Shown: positions 28,201-36,849 of the stretch, piece by piece
Position numbering within the stretch: position 1 is the stretch's first letter
How the letters are laid out: the number at the start of each line of letters is the position of its first letter
DNA from: Dictyobacter formicarum
GTDB taxonomy: Bacteria; Chloroflexota; Ktedonobacteria; Ktedonobacterales; Ktedonobacteraceae
DNA: 64,000 nt
Direction of reading: 5' to 3'
Assembly: GCF_016587435.1 (NCBI RefSeq)
Contig: NZ_BNJJ01000009.1
Location: forward strand, 248,001 to 312,000
Position numbers and translations under genes: made by a program
Notes under the pieces: generated by a model
What the model saw: the letters and a program-made list of their open reading frames with translations, nothing else
The model's database searches: none
What the model was told of the DNA's origin: nothing

Positions 28201-28540
28201 TACCTCCCAGATACGTACTGATATCGAGCTTGCCCTCCAGACTACCCGGCGTCTGGGCTTGCAAAGTCTAGATTATCTCTGCTGCGGTAATGTCGGTAGA
28301 GTGGAGGTTTTACTGGCCGCTGCTGACCGGCTCTCCCGACCGGAACTGGCTGAAGATGCCAGATGCCAGGTCGGGCAGATTGTCACTCAAGCAAGACAGA
28401 CAGGTGCGTTTTTGTTGCATCCTCTCTTGCCCAAACAGATCTATTGCCCCGGTTTCTTTACGGGAACAGCAGGTATCGGGTATGAACTGCTACGCGTTGC
28501 ATACCCCACTGTGTTGCCATCCGTCCTGTTATGGGAATGA
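25235..28540 (+). CDS. lanM: class II lanthipeptide synthetase LanM, CCG-type cyclase
   Basis: The start is uncertain: GTG 25235 (AGGAG 11 nt upstream) fits the family N terminus best; GTG 25226 and GTG 25082 are also in frame. The N-terminal two-thirds form the dehydratase, with the kinase-like IIYKPKDLG strand and the ATDCHYENLIACG and LVDMETLMH motifs used to phosphorylate and eliminate Ser/Thr. The C-terminal LanC-like cyclase has GTGGVALF, SHGAAGIAYAL, the first zinc Cys in TWCHGAPG (C971), and C1016/C1017 in CCGNVG. Most LanC domains have CHG there; the CCG form is known from ProcM-like enzymes with three Cys zinc ligands and relaxed substrate choice. It modifies the 24728 precursor. 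Confidence 0.93.
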   Translation: MSAFPLTEQDLRRIVAAASNLDERQSDVFLPDTPSIDDETITDRLNEWCRTLARGEQAQFLQRLAWAGLDLSSARCVLGGVRLREDASLPSWVATLQQALSMLAASPDTQQAGEKEEPGSLFLDLQEPLPFEEIIAPFVNVAQKQVETQAGAAYHLLCDQAHIALQRDLLRNLTTFSARALHLEFSVRCLEEQLPLEFQVATVQDHAERTYYHEFIAYMGSGGLLTFFQEYAVLARLLATTTDLWIEATVEFLCRLEADLPEIQRLFGGTNKLGRVVNIQTSLSDPHRGRRSVLSLTFASGCKIIYKPKDLGTEEAYQHLLAWLNEHSVPLPFKVFTVLNRSTHGWVEYVEQKPCESRMEARDYYRRAGILLCLLYVLEATDCHYENLIACGAYPVLVDMETLMHHQPRFEEEGHDIDAEMCALQQLTHSVLRSGLLPSWQVGYDKQSAYDLSGLGSFNEQDIPVEAVWEHVNTDHMRLVRRTITLSILGNQPCLDGVPLRVEEYAEDVIAGFQQMYRFLSNHRALLLVPGSPLQELARQQVRFLYRPTKVYSALLKRLLTPRYLRDGADRSIQLEMLGRGVLWIDETIRDTEMKPLRWRVFLAERQAMEQGDIPFFTAPANRKSLFVAPDQEIKDCLAEPGSDMVMARLRALNDQDCGVQVNLIQAALYTRVARDVTSQPRTPVDTTLVDKIHATLPEVSQAELTAQALVIAEQIASRAIRAADGSAAWIAPKFLAQTERYQLHTIGYDLYDGTGGVALFLAAVARVTGRADYGELARMAVQPLLRTVRRFGSRLTRDIGIGGTSGIGSIVYALTRMSHLLDEPDLLDGASQAACLITADHIYADQVLDISGGAAGALLGLLALYNASSDPAILDQAVLCGQHLLQEQVPSQTGQRTWKTIGGRLLTGFSHGAAGIAYALLRLYAVTQQTHFLAAASEGIGYESSLFVPEANNWPDLRQEPQPSFMTTWCHGAPGIGLARIGGLPMLDTSQIRTDIELALQTTRRLGLQSLDYLCCGNVGRVEVLLAAADRLSRPELAEDARCQVGQIVTQARQTGAFLLHPLLPKQIYCPGFFTGTAGIGYELLRVAYPTVLPSVLLWE

Positions 28541-28650
28541 GGCTGTACAGCTGTCTGTGTTGCAAATATATGCTATCCTTAAGAGGCCGGATAGGGTGCT
28601 CAATTGAATAGGAGTGGATCTTTTGTCATAACGCACAAGGAGAGCATCAT

Positions 28651-29052
28651 ATGTCAGTAGAAAATCAACACATCTCCGAACAAGATATAGGATTGGTGAG
28701 CTCCATTGGCTCCGTTGAGATCGATTGGCCACGGACGATTGGCTATTATGGAGGTATTGGTTTGGCTGTGGCCCTGGAACTCATTGATCTACCGTTAGCT
28801 ATCTTTATTGGTGCGATTCCTTTCTTCAAAATGCTCAATCGCCCTCAAGCGTCGCGCCCAACTCGCTTCATGTCTCAGCTTCTCGAAGGAGCTGCAAAAC
28901 CGGTTGGCGGTGATGCTGAGGCCACCTTGCAACTTCTCACGGATGATGGGGCTCACCCTCGCCATCCGACGATCCTACAGGAAGCTCGCCAGCTTGCCAA
29001 CCGTAGGTGGGAGCAGAGCAAAGCCCTCCCTACCCGTCAGACAATTAGCTAG
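28651..29052 (+). CDS. small hydrophobic protein downstream of lanM, unknown
   Basis: 133 residues, ATG 28651 after AAGGAGAG. Residues 1-30 are polar, followed by a region rich in Gly and hydrophobic residues (about 33-65: YYGGIGLAVALELIDLPLA, then AIFIGAIPFFKML) that could form one or two membrane helices. The C-terminal half is polar and helical. Similar small proteins occur widely in Chloroflexota and actinobacteria beside many kinds of gene. It follows lanM by 110 bases on the same strand, so immunity or export is possible but unproven. Confidence 0.65.
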   Translation: MSVENQHISEQDIGLVSSIGSVEIDWPRTIGYYGGIGLAVALELIDLPLAIFIGAIPFFKMLNRPQASRPTRFMSQLLEGAAKPVGGDAEATLQLLTDDGAHPRHPTILQEARQLANRRWEQSKALPTRQTIS

Positions 29053-29429
29053 CCAGTACAGGAGACAAAGAAAAGTCGAGGTTTCTCTGAGCTCGGAGAG
29101 GGAAAAAATCATCTGCGCCCAATGGGCGCAGATGGAATGGGCCATCTCGAGGGCCGGAGAGCCTGCATTGCCATAGAACCTATGATCCGAGCAAAGGCGA
29201 AGCCTCAGCCTCAAGCAGCAGCCCCTCGTTCCCTCGCAGGCGTCTCTCTGATAATGGGATGAATCCTTCACGATCCATGTGTGTAGAGAGGATTACAGTA
29301 AATTTTTATTATACATGTATAATAACTTTGTACTGTAGAATTAAGATTTTGAGCAGAATACTTTGTGTGCCTGCAACAGAAAAATAAGTAAACATGCTAC
29401 GAGCGTGTTATCGGGGAAGTATCACTGCT
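29053..29429. other. intergenic region with one hairpin
   Basis: No gene seen. CATCTGCGCCC (29110-29120) and GGGCGCAGATG (29124-29134) form an 11-bp stem with a 3-nt loop, probably the end of the lanthipeptide transcript, although no T-run follows. The stretch 29290-29360 is AT-rich and may hold the promoter of the next gene. Confidence 0.45.
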
Positions 29430-30908
29430 ATGCACGAATTTCTGCAACGCCGCTTGCATGATTGCATATTTTTCGCCATTCTAATGGTTCTTCTTGGTGG
29501 ATTGGCAGTTTTGTTGTACATCGATCCGACATATCCATCTAATGCTGAACATTTTATCTTACAGGCGCAAGCCTGGCTGCATGGTCACTTAGATATCGGA
29601 GTACATCTGAATGACACCGTTATTATTAATGGTAAGGTGTATATCGTCTATCCGCCGTTACCGGCGTTGATGATGGTACCATTCGTTGCTGTCTTGGGCG
29701 ATAAATTCAGTGACGTCTGGTTTACATGGGTATTCGCGTCATTGAATATCATTTTGCTGTTTCGAACCCTTGAGGTAATGCGTGTTCGCTGTATCACCAA
29801 TCGTACGCCAATTGAAAATCTTATCATTGCTATCACCTTTGGTTTTGGCACAATAGCCTTATGGCTCTGCCTGGGAGGCCGGATATGGTTCACTGCTCAA
29901 ACTATTAGCGTCTTTGGTATTATGTTCACACTCCATAGTACCCTAAGCAGACGTTGGCCGTTGGCGACACTGGGTGTGGGGATGGTGATGCTTACTCGTG
30001 TACCCGAGGCGTTGATCGGCATTGTTCCCCTTGTCGTCTATCTGCACGATTTAGGGATTGGACGCCGCGTTCAGCAACAATGGCACTTTCTACCACGCCG
30101 TTGGCCATCAATACATGAATTGGCCATAACACTCACACCATTCGTTATTGCATTGCTCATACACCTGGTTCATAACCAACTCTACTTTGGTAATCCCCTG
30201 AGCATAGCCTATGATATTCAGAACCAGCAAAATTACACCGCTATCAAATATGGTGTAGTAAGCTGGCATTATATCTGGCCCAATTTCGTCGTGGATTTCC
30301 TACGCTGGCCGAGCTTTTCTTATACTGACCTCTTCGATCTGAATCCACAACTTAACTTGTTCATCGATGGTATCGGAACAAGCATGTTCTTCAGCACACC
30401 GCTATTGGCGATCTTTATCTTCGCTCCGCAAGGTAAAACACCACAAACCTGGTTACGGACTACTTTTTGGGTGACGACCGCTATCATGCTCCTAACTGTA
30501 TTGGTCTACTGTACGACGGGATGGATCCAGGTTGGTGCCCGCTATGTATGCGCACTCTACCCACTGCTCTTTCTGCTGTTGGCGCAACGGGCTGCTCCAT
30601 TAGATACGCGCTGGATAAGTTTAGCAGGCATGAGTATATTCAGCAATCTCTTACTGGCACAGAGATTCTGGCAAGGGAAATCTTCAATAGAATTCATAGC
30701 AGGAAGCGCAGGTATCGTCCTGGTAGCCTGTCTGGTTGCCATCATCATGCTCCGAAGGCAGGAGCATCAGCATGAAGAGATCGCGCCGCTTGTTCCGGCA
30801 ATGATCTCCGTCGGGTCTGCCTATAGCAGTAAATCACCCCCACAGCGAGCAGTACCCAAGCAGGAAAGGGTTATGCCATATCAACCAGGTGAACACAATC
30901 CTCAATGA
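29430..30908 (+). CDS. polytopic membrane protein, GT39-like
   Basis: I prefer ATG 29430 (GGGGA upstream) over ATG 29394. About 492 residues with 10-11 hydrophobic helices. The first outer loop has DPTYPSNAEHFILQAQAWLHGHLDI and, after a strand pair, VYPPLPALMMVPF; both patterns are seen in GT39-like membrane proteins of Chloroflexota, though the first-loop acidic pair is weak. The C-terminal 50 residues are polar and cytoplasmic. It probably transfers a lipid-linked sugar; substrate unknown. It follows the lanthipeptide locus but is separated by 377 bases, so a joint role is not implied. Confidence 0.68.
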   Translation: MHEFLQRRLHDCIFFAILMVLLGGLAVLLYIDPTYPSNAEHFILQAQAWLHGHLDIGVHLNDTVIINGKVYIVYPPLPALMMVPFVAVLGDKFSDVWFTWVFASLNIILLFRTLEVMRVRCITNRTPIENLIIAITFGFGTIALWLCLGGRIWFTAQTISVFGIMFTLHSTLSRRWPLATLGVGMVMLTRVPEALIGIVPLVVYLHDLGIGRRVQQQWHFLPRRWPSIHELAITLTPFVIALLIHLVHNQLYFGNPLSIAYDIQNQQNYTAIKYGVVSWHYIWPNFVVDFLRWPSFSYTDLFDLNPQLNLFIDGIGTSMFFSTPLLAIFIFAPQGKTPQTWLRTTFWVTTAIMLLTVLVYCTTGWIQVGARYVCALYPLLFLLLAQRAAPLDTRWISLAGMSIFSNLLLAQRFWQGKSSIEFIAGSAGIVLVACLVAIIMLRRQEHQHEEIAPLVPAMISVGSAYSSKSPPQRAVPKQERVMPYQPGEHNPQ

Positions 30909-31338
30909 GACCCCAAATCTCTATCTCATGTACATGACGTTTCTGCTCAGATCGGGGATCTGGCTCAGGATAGCCAGGGCAAGCATACAACTGTTGTATA
31001 CTGCCAGATCCCTGAAGAATTTTGCTGTTTTCTAGCTAATCACTGACCTGCTTTTCTCACACTATGTCTACCAAAATGTGACAGAAAACGTTCAAGCAAT
31101 AATGAATGGACCTTCAGCGTAATAGTTCAGGTAGGCTACCAGCGGTCAGTGACTCGGTTTGCCAGGTTTTCTAAATGACCTTTTTGGACACTAATAACAC
31201 CGGTATACCAGTTACAGATTACTGACAATCAAAAACAAAATGATCACAGTTGAGAAGGCTTACTCCCCTGGTTTTGGAGAAAAATCATGTGAGTGTCTTT
31301 TCCATAATTGTGAGAAGCACAGTAAGGAGCACATCCGT
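30909..31338. other. intergenic region with a branched hairpin
   Basis: TCGGGGATCTGGC (30952-30964) pairs with GCCAGATCCCTGA (31003-31015) at 11 of 13 positions and encloses two smaller stems (TGGCT...AGCCA and ATACAA...TTGTAT). A T-rich stretch follows, so it is likely the terminator of the 29430 gene. No gene seen in the rest. Confidence 0.5.
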
Positions 31339-32121
31339 ATGCCAACTGTTGAACAAAACCGAGCAAATTGGACTGAGCATACCTGGGCTGGACAGGGGGA
31401 TGAGTGGTCGGGATTGTGGGGAGGAACCGAGTCGCTATGGTGGGGAAGCCTCTTGCCTCGTCTTCATGCCTTTGTTCCAACAGAGACCATCTTAGAAATT
31501 GCCCCAGGATTTGGGAGAGCGACGCAATACTTAAAAGACTTATGCCAGCACTTGACCGTGGTTGATGTCACTGAGCGCTGTATTGACGCCTGCAAACAAC
31601 GTTTCTCCTCAAGCTCCAACATCACTTATTACGTCAATGATGGAAAATCTCTCAACATGATTTCCGATCACTCTATTGACGTTGTGTTCAGCTTTGACTC
31701 GCTGGTTCATGCCGAACCAGACGTGATTAAGGCCTACCTGAGTCAAATGAGGCGTATCCTCAAGCCCAATGGGATGGGCTTTATCCATCACTCCAATGTC
31801 GGAGGCATTCCGCCCTTCATCAAAAAGATCCCTTTTATTCGACGTGCATTAGATCAAGGCTGGCGGTCCGAGGGCATGACGGCCCGCTTGTTTCAGCGGT
31901 ATTGTGAACAGGCGGAATTGCAATGCGTGGGTCAAGAAATCATCAATCGCATTACCAGATATCCACTGCCCCATGATTGCTTTTCACTCTTCACGTTGCC
32001 ATACTCTCCATGGGCCCGACGTTATAGAGCTTTTACCAACCTGGGCTTCGCCTACGAGGCTGCCTACCTGGCCAAACAGACTCGTCTCTACTCAAAATCA
32101 TCCTTTAGAACAGAGATTTAA
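31339..32121 (+). CDS. class I SAM-dependent methyltransferase
   Basis: ATG 31339 has AAGGAG upstream; the frame begins 33 codons earlier without a site. The 260-residue protein has the Rossmann-fold motif I ILEIAPGFGRATQYL, the acidic end of strand two (LTVVDVTERCID), and a motif with VVFSFDSLVHAEPDVI, followed by LKPNGMGFIHHSN. The C-terminal part may bind the substrate. A W-rich start (WTEHTWAGQGDEWS) recalls methyltransferases acting on sugars or O-antigen. The substrate is unknown. It stands alone, with a strong terminator after it. Confidence 0.85.
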   Translation: MPTVEQNRANWTEHTWAGQGDEWSGLWGGTESLWWGSLLPRLHAFVPTETILEIAPGFGRATQYLKDLCQHLTVVDVTERCIDACKQRFSSSSNITYYVNDGKSLNMISDHSIDVVFSFDSLVHAEPDVIKAYLSQMRRILKPNGMGFIHHSNVGGIPPFIKKIPFIRRALDQGWRSEGMTARLFQRYCEQAELQCVGQEIINRITRYPLPHDCFSLFTLPYSPWARRYRAFTNLGFAYEAAYLAKQTRLYSKSSFRTEI

Positions 32122-32170
32122 CTCGACTTTTGAACTGATCGGTCACTAAGCCATTTTGACCAAAACATAA

Positions 32171-32216
32171 AAACAGTCAGTTCTCAGGCGTATCCATGTC
32201 TGAGAACTGACTGTTT
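32171..32216 (+). terminator. intrinsic terminator after the methyltransferase gene
   Basis: AAACAGTCAGTTCTCAG (32171-32187) pairs perfectly with CTGAGAACTGACTGTTT (32200-32216), followed by T residues. Confidence 0.88.
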
Positions 32217-32313
32217 TTGTCCAGTCTGAAAATGTGGAAGGTCAACTGGAATGGCAAAGATTTAGATACGACGAAGCTGGCAATGTGCTCCCACCGGCGT
32301 AGGTAAGAGTTTC

Positions 32314-33576
32314 TTAATGAGACTTGACCTCGATCCGCGCAGTCTTTATGCGGTCTACCGCTTTGGTGAGGTCACCTAGTTCGACATAGCCTTTCCTGTA
32401 GCGCGCCGCCCTTACCGCTGCATCAATGACTGCATTTCTGATCTCGCGACCACTGATATCGTCGGCATAAGTTGCAAGTTGATCGGTGGAGATGTCATTT
32501 GCCAATGGTAATTGCGGCACAAGGTGTTTGCGCCAGATTTCGCGCCGGCATTGTTCATCTGGCAATGGGAAGTGGAGATGGCGTACCCGTGTCTCAAACG
32601 CTTTGTCATAGCTCTCGATCAGGTTCGTTGCGAAGATCACCACACCACGAAACTCCTGGATACAGATGAACAACTGGCTGCGCATCGAGTTAATGGCTTG
32701 CTCTGATCCCTGTGTGACCTCGGTGAGCCGCTTGGAGAGCAACGAATCAGCCTCATCGATAAAAAGGATCGCCCGCTCTTTCTCTGCTGCATGGAATATA
32801 GCTTTGATATTTTTAGGCCCTTCCCCATGAAACTTGCTCTCAATCTCCGCATAACTGGCAATCAGGATAGGTCGATTGAGGCGGTGGGCGATGGCATGAG
32901 CCGCCAGCGTTTTTCCTGTTCCCGGTGGTCCATGAAAATTCAGAGCAGTGTGCGCAAAGGGTTGAATTTTTCTGAGCCCCCACGTTTCGAAAACCTGATG
33001 CTCTACCTGTATGACTTCAACAGCGGAGAGCAAATCTTCCATGAGAGCGTCAGGGACAACCAACTGCTCGAATGTAAAGAACGGCTGTTGCGCTCTATAT
33101 TGGAGCGCACGTATCTCAATGGGAGGATCGTCAAGCGACCTCGTTTGAGCTGCGGTTTCACCTTCTGGGTAGGGGCCTGTAGGCACGTCAAGCGGGGTAG
33201 CCGTCGCAATTGTGATCTTAAGATCCTTTTGACGTGTTTTGTTGAGTAGTTCTGTGACTGCGCGGAAGAGTCGGGAGCGGCAGAGAGCATCCACAGGTAT
33301 CGCTACATCATTGGGTATTCCTTGAATGAGAAGATCAACAGGAGCATTCATTGCCTGCTCATCCTCCGCATCGTCGCGGGAGAGGTGTTCAGTCACTGCA
33401 TACTGACCGGCATTTATCCGGTAGATGATAGCGCCCGCATCCTTCATCATCACAAAAAATTTATGCGTGTAGCTGGACTGCTCTTCCTGATCAAGCTGGA
33501 GTTCCATCAGGTCCGGATTAAAGTATTGCAGTGCTACCTGGAGGCACTCTTGTCGTATTTGTTCTTGATCGTCCAT
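32314..33576 (-). CDS. AAA+ ATPase
   Basis: 420 residues; the start at 33576 has AAGGAG upstream. The first 150 residues form a family-specific region without known motifs. The AAA core has Walker A GPPGTGKT (216-223), Walker B LFIDEAD (271-277), sensor 1 FATN (Asn318) and a likely arginine finger at ETR (Arg330); GREIRNAV fits sensor 2. It belongs with single-domain, FtsH/spastin-like AAA proteins rather than with Clp or MoxR. Partners cannot be named. The N-terminal region may bind a substrate or adaptor. A 121-bp repeat shared with another locus lies 130 bases upstream. Confidence 0.88.
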   Translation of the reverse strand: MDDQEQIRQECLQVALQYFNPDLMELQLDQEEQSSYTHKFFVMMKDAGAIIYRINAGQYAVTEHLSRDDAEDEQAMNAPVDLLIQGIPNDVAIPVDALCRSRLFRAVTELLNKTRQKDLKITIATATPLDVPTGPYPEGETAAQTRSLDDPPIEIRALQYRAQQPFFTFEQLVVPDALMEDLLSAVEVIQVEHQVFETWGLRKIQPFAHTALNFHGPPGTGKTLAAHAIAHRLNRPILIASYAEIESKFHGEGPKNIKAIFHAAEKERAILFIDEADSLLSKRLTEVTQGSEQAINSMRSQLFICIQEFRGVVIFATNLIESYDKAFETRVRHLHFPLPDEQCRREIWRKHLVPQLPLANDISTDQLATYADDISGREIRNAVIDAAVRAARYRKGYVELGDLTKAVDRIKTARIEVKSH

Positions 33577-33708
33577 TGTAGCGCACTCCTTCTTTTTCAG
33601 AAGAACGTGTAATAGGAGATATCTACAACGCCTTAAGACCTGGAAGCAACCTTTTCTTTCGCTATATTATACCAGCTTTATATTCCTTGATGTTTGCTGC
33701 AAATAAAA

Positions 33709-33829
33709 TTAATCATCGAGATACAATTTGATACAGCTATATTGAGGGAATCTGGCAAGCTTCAAATAAATAGTCGTGCTAAAAATACTATCATCCACAA
33801 AATATAGTAGAAGGTTGGCACACAGAGAA
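33709..33829. repeat. 121-bp dispersed repeat, copy 1
   Basis: The stretch matches 40991-41111 with about 11 differences in 121 positions and no gaps. Both copies lie upstream of a minus-strand gene (130 and 270 bases before the starts at 33576 and 40720) in the same orientation. Read on the minus strand, the repeat contains TTGAAG and TATAGCT about 17-18 bases apart, so it may carry a shared promoter. Confidence 0.85.
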
Positions 33830-34136
33830 AGCAACACCCTTTTTTCGCTTCAATGTCCCTTTATCCTCGTTCAGGCGCAAATGATATGTTAAAATAGCGA
33901 CAGAGAAAACGTATTCCTCTACCTCCAGACGGGAACGCCTCATTTACACGGTCATTTGCCGTGATGGCCGTCATTTCGTTTTCCAAAACCTTTCTGAGAT
34001 TGGGGAACTTGTCGAGATCATCAACGTCCAGGTTGCGCGTGCAAAACAATCGTGAGAGGACATTCCTCTCTCTCATTTTGCATCAGGCTACAATCCTCTT
34101 CTCTTTGTTTTTCTATCATGCTTGTGTGTTCACTGT

Positions 34137-34256
34137 TTGCAAAAACGTGTGCCGCACCCTTGGCCAGTCAAATCTGTTACGGTAGCAATGAAGGAGGAAA
34201 AAACATTCGTAACGCATCGCGGCAGGTGACCATGGGTGTGCCACAGATTTTTGCAA
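34137..34256. mobile_element. MITE-like 120-bp element with 23-bp inverted ends
   Basis: TTGCAAAAACGTGTG... (34137-34159) and the inverted ...CAGATTTTTGCAA (34234-34256) match at 19 of 23 positions. The left end and inside (GAGGAAAAA, CGTAACG.ATCG) match 35123-35190 in the same orientation with a gap. No transposase is encoded. No target duplication could be fixed. Confidence 0.5.
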
Positions 34257-34421
34257 GGCTCCCGAGGTGAGTATGAGGCTCTGTCAAATAGCGGGCATAC
34301 GAGCATACAACAAGAATATAACCTGGCAGAGCCTCGCATTTGCCTTTCCCCACGGGAAGCACAACAAGATGTACACATCAATGTATGGGGGTGTGCGTAA
34401 GTCGCTCTAACCGATCAGTGA

Positions 34422-34937
34422 CTAAAATGCATAGGAGAATACCTCATCTTTAACATCTCCGCAGTTTAAAAAATGTAACCCATCGGTCTTGCGTAATAGG
34501 CTCATGCAATCAAGGAGACGAACCGTCGTTCCTCTTGCCACAGAACTCACACGGATTTCCGTTGAGAGGGAACACGAGCCAAGATTATTCGCGGTATAAA
34601 AGGTTTGTTTAGACCCTCCTGATGGATCCGTTGAGAGCATGAACATGGTCGCAGCTCGACAGTGTTGGTGTGCTTGGACAAAACAGGTCGCTGCTTTGAT
34701 AGCAGTTGGGTCGCCTTTTGGATACAATCTGGCGACTTCTAGCTGCTCTGGGCCTCCGCAATTGAGTGCGTGAGCATGGGTAATGGTGAAATAAGCAGGC
34801 CGCGCCATAATCCCTAGAAGAACGAGAGTGATGACCAGGCTCATCGTCAGCACTACCCACCGATGTCGCCGCAACCACAAGCAGAACCCGTTTTTCCCTC
34901 TTCCTGATGAGTTCCTCTTTTGTATATCTGTACGCAT
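34422..34937 (-). CDS. secreted or membrane-anchored protein of unknown function
   Basis: 171 residues; the start at 34937 follows AGGAG. A basic N terminus (1-27) precedes one hydrophobic helix (about 28-50), which may be an anchor or an uncleaved signal. The outer part has six Cys (in LNCGG, TCFV, HCRA, GSCS, LDCM and LNCGD), an even number that fits disulphides. No family motif was recognised. It follows the DUF6585-like pseudogene on the same strand. The composition is not unusual. Confidence 0.65.
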   Translation of the reverse strand: MRTDIQKRNSSGRGKNGFCLWLRRHRWVVLTMSLVITLVLLGIMARPAYFTITHAHALNCGGPEQLEVARLYPKGDPTAIKAATCFVQAHQHCRAATMFMLSTDPSGGSKQTFYTANNLGSCSLSTEIRVSSVARGTTVRLLDCMSLLRKTDGLHFLNCGDVKDEVFSYAF

Positions 34938-35081
34938 CTTTGTCTCCTGATTTGCTTGATAGATATCTCAAAAATATGATCCTTCGTACCAACGAGGGCC
35001 ATGATCAGAAAGTTCCCCAAGCCAATCCAAAGTACCCAATGGTCAGTGTAATCGTTGTCATTTCCCCTGTTCCCATAAGTG

Positions 35082-35815
35082 CTAATCCACACCTCGTTGC
35101 ACATTTGATGGGCTTTCCCCTGTTGCAAAAATATGTGGTGTACCCATTGCAAAGGAGAGAGGAAAAACAATCGTAACGTATCGTGACAGCCGGTCAGGCG
35201 TTACGATTGGAGGATCATTCAGAAGGGCACGCGCTACCGCGTTTTCCTTTTTCTCTTGTTCTCTAGCCGCCTGGCTGCTTGCCATGTGTTCAAATTGATC
35301 CTCCAAGGCTTCCCGTCCCTCAAGACGCTTGAGCAAGCGTGATTTTAGCTCGATTTCCTGAGCGAGTGCTTCCAGGTGGCCAATCAATTGGCCCAATATC
35401 ACCTGTTTTTTATTTGCCAGGTAGACGATGCAGCGCTCATTGTTCGATGAAACCCATTCAATATTTTCCCAACGCACGATCTGATATGTGTTTTTGTGAT
35501 GGAAGATAAAACCGGAAGAGCAAATAAAAACTGTTGCTCTACGCATCAATAGAAGTGGAATAAAAAAAGAAGCGCAACACCAAACATGATTGATGCAGCA
35601 ATACTGTAGGCAAAAATGGTCTCTTGAGTGAAATGAAAAGGAGAAGGAGTGTGAGTGAGTACAACAATGATGAAGAAGAGATAGGTAATACCCATAGCCC
35701 ATCCAAAACGTTTAAACTGTGGTCGTTTCATTGTGCGATACACCCTGATCGGCTCGCCCAGTTCATATTTTTCCGCCAATTGATAGGCTTCATTCGGCAA
35801 GTGCATCGATCTCAT
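35082..35815 (-). pseudogene. frameshifted DUF6585-like membrane protein
   Basis: The 5' part (start about 35815, ATG 11 nt after GGAGGG) encodes LPNEAYQLAEKYELGEPIRVY and two membrane helices, then stops at 35546. The continuation is in another frame (from about 35565 downwards): MRRATVFICSSGF, then YQIVRWENIEWV and a helical tail. The shift lies at a run of seven A (35556-35562), so it could be a real mutation, slippage or a sequencing error. The C-terminal 40 residues read through a repeat that also occurs at 34137, so the original end was probably replaced. Intact relatives are common in Ktedonobacteria; their function is unknown. Confidence 0.72.
35123..35209. repeat. partial copy of the MITE-like element
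   Basis: 35123-35190 resembles 34137-34225 with an internal gap. CAATCGTAACG (35168-35178) and CGTTACGATTG (35200-35210) form a further inverted repeat. It overlaps the 3' end of the DUF6585-like gene. Confidence 0.45.
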
Positions 35816-35917
35816 CTGTATGGGATCCCTCCACAAATTATCTCAGCAATGATAACACATTGGCATAGCGCTCTACTCAGCGCACGATGAAATTATCTTA
35901 TACGAGAGGGAAATGTT

Positions 35918-36825
35918 ATGGCAATTACATCCTATCTTCCCAATTATATTGACCTTTTTGTAGGCCGCCGGGATGACTATGCCCTCCAGTTGAAAAGCGG
36001 CCGCTATCGCCGGGCTGGCAAGCCGCTGACCACGTCAGATGTCTATGATCACCTGGCCGGGCGGCGCACCTATGGCACCTATATTATAGATGCCAACGGC
36101 CACTGCCGCTTCGCCGTCATCGATGCCGATAGCGAGGATGGACTTGACCGGCTCTGGCTGATCCAGGACCAGCTGCTCACCCAGGAGATAGCATCCTACG
36201 TCGAGCGCTCCAGGCGCGGCGGCCATCTCTGGATATTCTTCAGCCGTCCCGCTCCAGCGTCCTGGGTGCGTGCCTGGCTCTTGCCCTATTGTCCATCGGA
36301 TATGGAGTTCTAGCCCAAACAGGATGAAGGCCAGGGCTACGGCTCGCTGATCCGGTTGCCCCTGGGGATCCATCGCAAGAGTGGCCAGCGCTATCACTTC
36401 ATTGAGCGTCAACCAACTGGCCTGGCCACACTCACCCAGACCGATGAGCAGCGAGCGACCTGGCTAGCTTCGATCACACGCATGGACGTACCGCAGCCAG
36501 TCAAACTGCAACCAACACTACCGGCACAACCCAACACCACATCGTTTTCCCTTCCCAAGCCACGCGCAACGAATGGACCATCACCTATTCGCCAGTGGAA
36601 CGCTGAACAGGATCACTACCAGGTGATTGGCCGCTATGTCGATCTCAATGCCAATGGCGTGGGAAAATGCCCTTTGGTGACCATCATGCTGGTGGCGAAG
36701 ATAGCCAGGCGTCGTTCAAAGTCTATGCAACACGCTCAAAAAACCTCTGCACAACCGATGCTCATGAATGTTACCCAGGTTGCCCAGGCATTGGGGGGTT
36801 AGCCGTGGTACAGTCTATCAAATGA
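35918..36825 (+). pseudogene. degraded TOTE-type primase with zinc-finger tail
   Basis: The first 131 codons read as an archaeo-eukaryotic primase domain of the TOTE conflict-system type: VGRRDDYALQ, FAVIDADSEDG with the catalytic DxD, and RRGGHLWIFFSRP. A TAG at 36311-36313 falls where relatives have an aromatic residue before PKQDEG. The same frame then continues with SLIRLPLGIHRKSG. Near 36668 a one-base loss shifts the frame; in the +1 frame it continues as a CHC2-like zinc finger (C-PFGDHH, later CYPGC) to a stop at 36825. So a single gene carries one nonsense and one frameshift mutation. No TOTE helicase or nuclease is adjacent. ATG 35918 follows GAGGG. Confidence 0.82.
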
Positions 36826-36849
36826 TTCTGACTACCTTTGTCACTTCTT

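Larger units (their letters stand above)
33577..34421. other. decayed intergenic region with small repeats
   Basis: 845 bases with no gene that I trust. It contains one copy of a 121-bp dispersed repeat (33709-33829) and a 120-bp MITE-like element (34137-34256). Short open frames on both strands here have no family motif and no ribosome binding site. Confidence 0.5.
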
